Assembly (NCBI RefSeq): GCF_001039355.2
Contig: NW_019774291.1
Span: forward strand, 1,221,971 to 1,259,761
DNA from: Lingula anatina
Taxonomy: Eukaryota; Brachiopoda; Lingulata; Lingulida; Lingulidae
Reading direction: 5' to 3'
Length of the DNA stretch: 37,791 nucleotides
Of this stretch, positions 23,088-33,300 are shown in pieces. The notes under the pieces were generated by a model. The model made no database searches and was not told where the DNA came from. It worked only from the letters and a program-made list of their open reading frames with translations. How positions within the stretch are numbered: position 1 is the stretch's first letter; every line of letters starts with the position of its first letter. A program made the translations under genes and the position numbers.

Positions 23088-26000
23088 ATGGAGCAAAAAT
23101 TGCTTATTTTTCTCATGACGGCAGTGTTATTATTATTATTACCACAGCAGAAGACAGTTTCAGCATTGCCGATGGATATTATGGAGCAGCCACAAGACGA
23201 CATTTCTGAGGAAGAACTGGAACGATTGAGAAGTAGGTACCACTAACTAAGAATTTAACTTAAAATACAAAGTGAGCAATTCATTGTTTTCGTTCATCAA
23301 AAAAAAAAAAAATGAATATAGGCGTACTTTTGACTCTTAAAATTGTTTGGGGCTTACAGCTTCCTCGTTATCCCTCGCATTGATTATATTATGCATAACA
23401 TTTTATTTATATATAGTGATTTGTACAGCATAATACAGCTTAAAGGTAGGCATAATAATGGGAAATTTAAGTCAAACCATGAAAACCAACTGCATTTATC
23501 TATACAAAATAGTCCTTGATTGGCTAAAACGTTCAGCAAAAAGATACCAATTATTTTATTTGCGGTGTCATACAATCAATTATTCCTACCTTAGTTAGCT
23601 TTCATTGCACGTTATTTGCAAAGTCTCATAAAATATTTTCCACGACTGTGAAGATACATGATGGTTTCTGGTCTCGGTCTGCTTCATCTTCATCTTGTAA
23701 CGTCCTTAAACACAGCCGTTTATGAGACCACCTGGTAGGTCTTTACACACAAGCGACATATATTAACTTCAATATAAAGCAAATTTCTTTAAACATTCGT
23801 TCGTCTTAGGCGGTTATTTTTTTATTTCAACATCTCTCCCTCTTTTGCATATGAATCAGAATTTGCTGTGGAGTAAAAAAACAGCATTTCAAATGGGTAT
23901 TTTATAAAAAAAAATTTTTTTCGGACTCAAATGTCGTGATTAACAGAGCAGAGACTATCAAATCATTTTGAAATCAGTGCGCATTCTGTTTATGTATGTT
24001 GTGTACAATGACACCACTAACGACTATATCAATTGAATAAATGATCGTTACAATTTTTTGGTAAATTTGCTATCTTTTTATAGAAAAACATGTCGGCCAT
24101 ACAGTATTGCTTGAGTTGTCGGTGACATTTAAAAGATTGTATATAATTATAATTCCAAATAGCAATGTGAAATTTGAGAATATATTTGGCGGAACATCTT
24201 GGACAATGATTTCAGTGCTGTTGACTTTGAAAGTAGGGGTCGCAACTTTCCTCCCGTTCAATCAAAATTTATTACTTTTCCTTCGGTCAGTGTTTGGATG
24301 GAAACGGTACCCAGGCAGTAAGAATTACCAAACTGCATGTATTGTTCTATTGTAACAGATTTCTCAAGCATTACCCTCAGATTAAGGTCCTTCATTTTAC
24401 TTTATGCTATGAGAGAGATGTTACTTAAGCCGATGTCTGTATTTCCGTAGGTAGCAAAGGAAAAATGGTATCAGCCTCGATATCACTAAAATCTAGACAA
24501 GGATTAGATATCAGAACAGAACACGTTTGTCAACCATCTGGTAAAAACAGACATTAAAGTGTCATATGTCATATTAAGCTTATTCACAGGACAGTTCATA
24601 TATTATTCTCCGTCAAGGTGTAGCGACAAACGTGAGAGGCTTGAAGGAAAAACTGCATTTACTCACCAAGGTAAAAAATTAAGCAACTCATTGCGCCCAA
24701 TTAAATATCTAAATAATTAGTTGAGAGATTACCAGCACCATTCACCTAAGGGTTGGGGTGGTTAAACACCCTATAAAAATACCTGAACATGCTCACCACA
24801 ACGACAAATTTGAAAGTCAGCAGAAAAACATCAACATTTATATGTTGGAGAGTGGGGTTGAAATGATTATTGGAATTCCTCCCATCTTCCCCAAGGTGAG
24901 GGGCACAAGGGGTGCAGAGTGCGGCTGTAGCATTTACAACACTCCCAGACTGTTAAATTATACAACAGCATCGTACCGACCACCTTCAGGCACCCCTGAC
25001 TAACGGGCACCTTTCCAGTGGGGAAGAAATTGTCAGTGCACTATTCTCGCTCTCTGAGTCTCTCTCTCTCTCGCGCTCTCATAAATAAAATAAGCCGTCT
25101 AGATATACAGGCATTGTGACAACGGGACATACAGATAATACAAAGAAAGTAAGCCAGCAAATTTAAGGCATTAACGGTAGAGATTCATCTTTACATACAT
25201 GTAGGTGGATTACGCAGATTATACAGACTACAGAGAATATACATGTAGTCTTTTCCATATGAATACAAACTTAGTGGGCCAACAAAAGTTTAAAACTTTA
25301 TTTAGGAAAGTAGTCCCCATATGTATTAGGCAGAATATGCCATCCCAAGCTTTCCTGCATATACAATTCAAATTATTGGATATAGAACATTTGTGTACAA
25401 AAGGTCTATGACCTGACAATAGAATATTATAAAAATAACATTTGGTGATATATATCGAATAATTTTAAAGGCAGCTAGCTGTACACCTTCAACATTAAAG
25501 ACTGCGAGATATGTACAGACATGTAGTACTGAAAGGTGTAGATGAAGCCTGTTTTGAATACAAATGTACTGACTCAGACTGCATAGAGATTTTTGTCTGT
25601 TTGCACACTTCTGCAGATGACTTTTTTGGCAGTGAGCAGTATTTCGATCTTTCTTTGAAACATGATTTTGCAATATGGACACAAAATGAGACAGAAATGG
25701 CTAGGACACAAATAATAAAACCGGGTACCTACCTGTACATATAGAAAAACACTCTTATCATGTACATATAAAATCTTGTACTTATACATGTAAATAATTT
25801 ACAAATACATACCCTTAGCAAATGGAAATTTTGCAGCAATATTGACCGATAAACATTTTTAACAATCAGTTAACAGTGGTGGTAGTTAAAAGTATTGAAC
25901 TTGCCAAAAAGAAATAAAACCGTAGCTTATACTGGGGTGAAACATATTCGCCTGCAAGAGCAGTATAGATGTTGGACGTGTATCTAAACCACCATTTTCT

Positions 26001-29000
26001 TCTACATTTTGGGCATTTTGTCACCACGGGAGTACCAATGGTAGTACAGTTTGTCACCCAGGAGGTACATTTGCCTCTATAATGACAAACTTGAGGAATG
26101 AGTGGGGTTTTAACGTACACCACAGTCCAAAATTAACAAAACTATGGTTTTGTGGCCAAATTGTGGTTAAAATATTGCGATGTGGTAAACCTCTGCTCAG
26201 TAAACCACTTCAACTATAATAACATATTCCAAACACTTTCGTGCCAATTAATTTTGCATGTAGAATTCACCGTTTGCCACATCGCTTTTGAAAAATTCTA
26301 CACCATTTACACCCTAAAATCTGCTCAAATATTTACACACTGTATGATACCATTTGTGCTTCAAAGCATAACTCTGCCAAAGATCCAAAACCTTAAAAAT
26401 CGCCTTACACCCGCACCCCCGAAATAAAGTATGAATTTAATAACAATAAATAATAAAGAAAGCAAAGAAAGAGACAATCGCTTAATTGTACGTGGATTGA
26501 GGCATTCTCATCCATCCTCATAGTTGCAGGGGCGGATTTAGGCCGTCTTCTGGGTCTTCCGGAAGACGGTCAGATTTTCAAGTTTACATTGACGGGTATC
26601 TAATTTTTTCTGTCGGAAGACGGTCAAAAAATGGAGGATAGATCAACAAAGATAATGTGGAAGACTGTCAGAAAATATCTCTGGATCCTCCCCTGTAGTT
26701 GGGTTTAACCTCCTTGTTTATTCTATAATGATAAAAAGTTTTTTCAGTGTTTGGAATTTTTGCGGAATGCTCGTGATTTAGCATGTGTTGTTTCTTAGGA
26801 GGATAATCGTAATTGTGTATCCATTACTTCCGGGGCTCACATCGACGAATCGATGAAGGGTCGACACGTCATGCCTCATGGTTAAAGCAAAAAAAAAATT
26901 GCTGTCCTTATTAGCATTTTATATATGGATAAATATTTTCATTTTTCATGTTTTTTTTTTTTTCAAATTCTAGACTGCAAAATCGATATGTGTTTCGCAG
27001 TGGATTCGTCTCGCAGTCTGGGCGTGCCTGGACTACAAGATGAGATCAACTTCGCCAAAATGGTCATCGACCAAATAGGGGGCTTCGGAGAGGCGGTGGA
27101 TGCGCGTTACGCCACCGTCGTCTTCTCCACCAACGTGTCGGTCCACTTCGACTTTAACGTCAACCAAAGCGTCCCAGAGTTGCGCAAGCGACTGGATGCC
27201 CTGCCGTTCTTCAGGGGCCGTACCAATATCCCCGACGCCATGATGGCCTGCTGGGACTTATTAACGAACCCTCTGAAAGGGTCCAGAGAAGACGGTTTTG
27301 CTAATGCCAACAGTACGCTCTTTAAAGTAGCCCTTGTGCTGACCGATGGAGTTTCTAACGAAGGTAAATGTCGGTTTGACAGGAATGGTAGTCCTAGGAA
27401 TGGAAGTTCGAGGTCCTATATGATTAGTACAGGTTAGGGTTAGTTGGAGTATTGGGGTTAGTATAAGGGACGAATGTCACCTGTACAAAGTAATGGGGAA
27501 CTGACTACGGATCCTGGCGACTACAGTCCCTGTCACACAGGGTGTCTTAAAAAAGAAAGACTATTAAACCAACCAAAATGTAGCAGTAATCCGTCAATTT
27601 TATGTTTTACCAGATATGAGATCACTATCTGTGGCAATTTTAAAGTCCCTATATCTACTAACATCACAGGGAATGTGTCCATCGTCACAGCCGCAAACTA
27701 CATGAGAGCGGACAATATCCAGAACATAGCTGTTGGTGCCGGGGGCGGTGTCATCAGATCCCAACTCCTTGAGATCACTGACGGTGATGAAAGATACGTC
27801 TTCCAGGTAGGTTATGCACTACAGTAGTATGTGTTACTATTAGCTGCAGTTCTTCCGCTGTGTAAGGGTACCCTGTTTTTTACAACAGTAAGAAATAGCC
27901 CGTAATTAACTCGATTTGTTGCTTTATTAAGTGGACTTAAAGTTTCTAGCCTTAGTTGAAATATAACTTTTTTGCGTTAAGAGTACAATTGAACATATAA
28001 CTGAAGCCTGTGTAACGTGACAGAGAGTCCCTCAAGAAAGAGAGTCCGCTGTCCATTCATTTGCACAGGTAAGCCTTGCCCTAGATTTTGACCCACTTAG
28101 CTCAGGCTAACCCTAACCTGTATAACTAAATGGAGGGCGGACGTTCAGTTACACGGATCCTCAGTTTCGTTACGCCTGTGGTAAGAAACTGAGGGTTGAG
28201 GTCACAGTGTCTGCCCTCCATTGCATTCACGCAGGTTGGGGTTAGCATGACGCAAATGGGTCAAAATCTCAGACGTTGAGGTCACAGTGTCTGCCCTCCA
28301 TTGCATTCACGCAGGTTGGGGTTAGCATGACGCAAATGGGTCAAAATCTCAGACGGGGCTTACCAGGACAAAACAATGGCAACTGGATCCTGTATGAAAG
28401 GGTACTCTTTCGTAGATGGCATGGGGGGAATGCCGTCTCCCATTCCATTGTGCATGTACTTTCGTTCTCATGTCTACCTATTATTTTCTCAAAACAGGTC
28501 CAAGACTTGGGCAGCTTGAGTGAGATTGTCGGGGATATTGGACTGACTGCCTGTCAAGGTGAATGAAAATAGGCCACTGTATATGTGGACCTGATTCACC
28601 TTTATACAAATATTATAGCTTATATATTATAGTACAAATCTTGGGGGCATTTTCCTGTCCAGTTTTAAAATATGGTAGAAGCACACTGTAGATATATATT
28701 GTAAATTTATAGCGTATATCCTTGAAATGCTGAAGTGCAAGATAGTGTAATACTTGTAAAAGAGTGTAATACTTGTAAAGATTCAATCTTGATTTTTTTC
28801 TGGTCAAACAGAGTGTCATAATGAAATATAATTACCAAGGTTTTACAAGGCGTGTCTCTTAGGCTCTGTTCTCACAACTTTTAGATCGATCTATCACCGC
28901 GGGGAGTCTCACTAGATTACTGTCAGATAATCCGCCTTAAGTGTCCGTCCCCGCCTACTACAAGCAGAAAGGGATAATTAACTTTCATGTCCGCCCGGCT

Positions 29001-30257
29001 GACAGCTATTTAGCGTGAACCCCCAGGGAGTTAGGTCGATCCAATGTAGGTCGATCTAATCTATGAGAATGGGGTGTTACTTTACCTACATTAATGACCA
29101 CAGTATATTTATCTCTTATTCCAGTTGTAAGTACCACTACGACTACTACGACCACGACTACAACTACCACTCCAACTACTACAACAACACCTACAACCAC
29201 GACCACGCCTACAACAACCACGACCACACCCACTACAACCACGACCACGCCTACTACAACCACGACCACACCCACTACAACCACAACCACGCCTACCACA
29301 ACTACAACAACTCCAACGACGACAACTACCACGCCTACAACAACTACGACTACGCCCACTACAACCACGACCACGCCTACTACAACTACGACAACTCCAA
29401 CGACGACAACGACCACACCCACGACTACCCCTACCACACCAGAAGGTAAATATAAGCTTTCGCAAATGTACTGTAATATCTATTGCTTTAGCATGGATGA
29501 GGATTGGCTTGCAGAGTTTTTGGACATGAAGATGTTACGATACAATGAAAAGATTATTTTTTGAATTTTCTGCATGGAAGTGGACATTTTGTGCGTGGTT
29601 ATTGTGGCAAAAAAAGAATTTTTATCTTCTTTAGTTTACAAATAATCGTCATGATGCCGAATGATTCTTTAAAAACAGGTCTTTCTTAATTTTTATCGAT
29701 AAGTGTATATTGAATCCTACTGTTTGCTTCTTGAAGTTCTCAACTGAATTATCAAATGCACTTAAATAGTAACACATACCTTTGGTTTACAAATTACGCA
29801 ATGTCAGATTCTTAACCACTTTAAGTTTGCATTAAAACTTTGCAATCCATCATTTGTATGGCTTGGGCTTATTCCGTCAACAAAAGCAAACTCCTCATTC
29901 CACCTCGGTCTCTAGACAAATCTCCGTGCCATTTGAGATACCAGGGGGCTGTTAAGTATAAGGTCCCATTCCCTTAGACACAGTCGGTCTAAGTAAATCG
30001 TTCCAACTCTGCTGGGACCCTTGCTGAATGTAATCAGTTTAACGGAAGAACACAACTCCTCCTTGAGTTTAGTGAAATACAGCAAAGCTGGTGATTCTAC
30101 AAGTGCATATATATCTCTTATTCCAGTTGTAAGCACTACTACGACTACTACGACCACGACTACAACTACCACTCCAACTACTACAACAACACCTACAACC
30201 ACAACCACGCCTACATATATATATATTGTTATTACACCAATTACACCAAGTATTACA

Positions 30258-30316
<59 letters not shown>

Positions 30317-33300
30317 AACAAAAGGAGACGTACGTGTCATTTAGTTAAACTGTTTGCACTCAGCGAGAGTAGCCGGATCGATGGTGTCTAAGGGGTCTTA
30401 GCCTTTAAGCCTTTAAATGGACCTTAACTTTCTGACCAAAGCTTTGATCTAATCCATGTTAAGGTAGCCCCTCTGTAGTTTACTTCATAAAGATCGCACT
30501 GGTCAGGCTTCTTGCTATAAGCAGTCATGACAAACCACTTGAGTGGATAACAATTGAATTGTCTCGGGTCAATAAGATTGGAACAAAAATTTTGGTCTGT
30601 ACGTTAAGACCAATTTTTCGGCTTAAGTTCATTTTGAAAACAAGGTGAAGAGGCATTAGTTTAAAATGCAGACTAGTGAGAATAAGATAAATCTTTTTAA
30701 CGTAATGGTTTAAATGACTGTTCGTACTCAGCTGCTTAATGAAGGAACATTAAAAAAAAACAATTTGGTGTAAATAAGTCAAGGTTACGTAACAGCCACG
30801 CCAATTAATTACAACTTCTTAAGATTCCATTTGCACACGGGGTAAAGCTCATGGTGTTGCGTTAAGAGAGTCGTGACGAGGGTTTCAATACTCGTTTCAG
30901 TCAGAATCACGTTAGCATATTTAGGCAAGCAATTTGCAATTTCAAGTGCAACAATAAATAAACAGTAAAACAGCTGCATCAATTAGCATTGATAACACGT
31001 TGAATGTCTCAATTTCATTCTGATTCCTGTTTCCTTGCCACTTTTGATGCACCCTAGTCAAAGATACATGCAATGAGACAGCCGACCAGCTGTTATATTG
31101 CCATAAATATCTCCCACTCTTGACTATTTTAATCACAACACGTTCGACTTAAATATGGCTTAATTGGTCTCCCGCTGCTTGGATGGTAACAGTGGAATGT
31201 GTCAATGTTCGTTTACCTGAATGCATCGCACTGGTCGAGACAAAAAGCCATTACTTTTAAAAACACCCGGTGCCAATTTCTCATAAAGTCTAATACCAGG
31301 CTTGGGGTTAGCATATTTTCCTTTTTAGCCTACTAAGTTGCGTTTCACAAAGCACCGTAAACGCCGCTTATTTTGTTTCGTCTATCTTTTTACTAAGAAT
31401 TTAAAGCAAAATGTGACTGTCTTTATTATAAATGGTACAGAACTGCCGGTGTCGTTTGTGTTAATGGTCCAGTTTGGCATGTCATGTACCGGTACTTTTA
31501 TTGAAGGCCACCAATGCTCTATAATTCTTTGATCGCAAATCTGCGAAGCCGACTTTGGCAGTTCTTTGGTTATCCTTAGAACTCAGAAGTCATTTTGTGA
31601 AAGAGTCCCCTACCTTCCCGCGGCCGTTGACCTAGATACATAAATGAATCACTATCCAATAAGACCATAAGGTAATGGCAATTTAAACTGTTGTTACTAT
31701 GGCATCCCGCTGGTTAGAGGCAGGAGCAGCAGTCATAAACATGCCACAAGTATATAGATAAAGTTGTTTTTTATTCTAAATGGCAGGTGCTTTAAGAGAT
31801 AATTGTAAACATTAGTTAAGGTGATGTATATGTTCCAAATGTTAAGCAGGGTTCACGTATTGTCATATTGCTTGTCACTAAATCTGGATTTGCCCGGTTT
31901 TGACACATCCACAGCAATCACCCTCAAATCAGATCTGGAACCTTTTGGATAATTATCTCCAATCCAAACTGCTCAAGGAATAGTACTGTAGAGAAGTCTA
32001 GGCTAAAAATTAGGGGTGAAAATAAATTTTATGATATATATTTTCGTATATATCTTCGGAGAGCCTGATATATATTTTGAAGGCTTTTGGAATTTGGTTT
32101 CCGTAACGTACTAGAAACTTTAAGTTGCGGTTCCAAGTTCTTATGAATTCTTGTTACTTGGTATATGTTTATATGTACATGTATCTATGCCAAAAGTGTC
32201 CACGTTTTTTTTCGACTCTTCAAAAACGTCTGTACTTTATGAAAGCGTGTATTAATTAAGTCTTTCTGTATAGTATAGTATAGTATAGTATAGTATAGTA
32301 TAGTATAGTATAGTACAGTACAGTACAGTACAGTTATCTATCTTCCCAGTATGTGAGTGGACGAGATGGTCAGACTGTGACACCACGTGCGGATATGGTA
32401 TACAGTCCAGGACATACGAGTGCTGCAGCACGTGCGAGCCAAGGATAGAAGTGAAGTCCTGTAAACTGACAGAGTGCCCTATTCCATCGAGTAAGTTTGC
32501 ATCCCTACCTTCAGTAGCCTTCAGTAAATTTGCTATTTAAATAAATAATTAAATACTTGTAAGAGGTATTTGTAAAGGTTCTGTTTATCAAATCTAAAAA
32601 AAAAAATAATTAACTGCACTTTTGTTTTAAGAAGAGTTGTCAATTTCAGGTATTTAAAAAATTATTCTGATCGGAAGGATTGTGTTTCTGTAATCATGAC
32701 TTTAAGCAAGATAAAAATATATATATATAACATTGAAAACGTTTCATACACTAAAACAGGTCATACTGGTCTCTGTGTTCAGCTTTTGCTATTTAAAAAT
32801 CAATTGGAATATTATATTATATTATATTATATTATATTATATTATATTATATTATATTACAGTTGACGGTGGATGGAGTCCGTGGTCAGAATTCAGCGAG
32901 TGCACGAAGACATGTGGAGGGGGAGTTCAAGTCAGGTCAAGGTCTTGTAGTAACCCTGCGCCATCTGGTGGCGGCAAAGCGTGTCCTGACGTTGGTTATG
33001 AACTCAATCCATGTAACAAACAGGAATGCCCAGGTGATAAACTAAAAAGATAAATAGATAAATTTAACAGAACGTCCATAATTTTTTTTCTTCATTTAAC
33101 TTCATTTTTTTTTCTTTTTGTATATTAGCTTTATTCCATTTAATTACTCTCATTTATTTATTTTCAGTTATTGGTTTATTTATTTTTCTATTAATTTTTG
33201 TTGATGCTCATGCTGTGCAATGTCATGAGATGTTAAATTATCAGTTTAAAACATTTTCCAGTAAATGGGAATTGGGGCGAATGGTCATGCTGTTGGACAG

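Noticed and set aside
24070-24261. Minus-strand frame with IIVQDVPPNIFSNF, faintly like a retrotransposon ORF1 segment
   Set aside because: Only one short motif resembles ORF1 proteins and there is no neighbouring reverse transcriptase, so the support is too thin to call.
25205-25789. Several overlapping 60-100 codon frames on both strands in intron 1 of the VWA/TSP1 gene
   Set aside because: No family motif, no suitable splice sites, and neither strand gives a consistent product.
27614-27669. Earlier acceptor (TTTACCAG at 27606-27613) for VWA exon 3
   Set aside because: It puts the exon in the wrong phase. The acceptor at 27668-27669 restores the VWA frame (NEG followed by NVSIVTAANYMRAD).
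29006-29465. Long minus-strand open frames of Val/Gly or Arg/Cys/Ser repeats over the mucin exon
   Set aside because: They are antisense shadows of the Thr/Pro codon repeat. The plus-strand frame has proper splice sites and phase.
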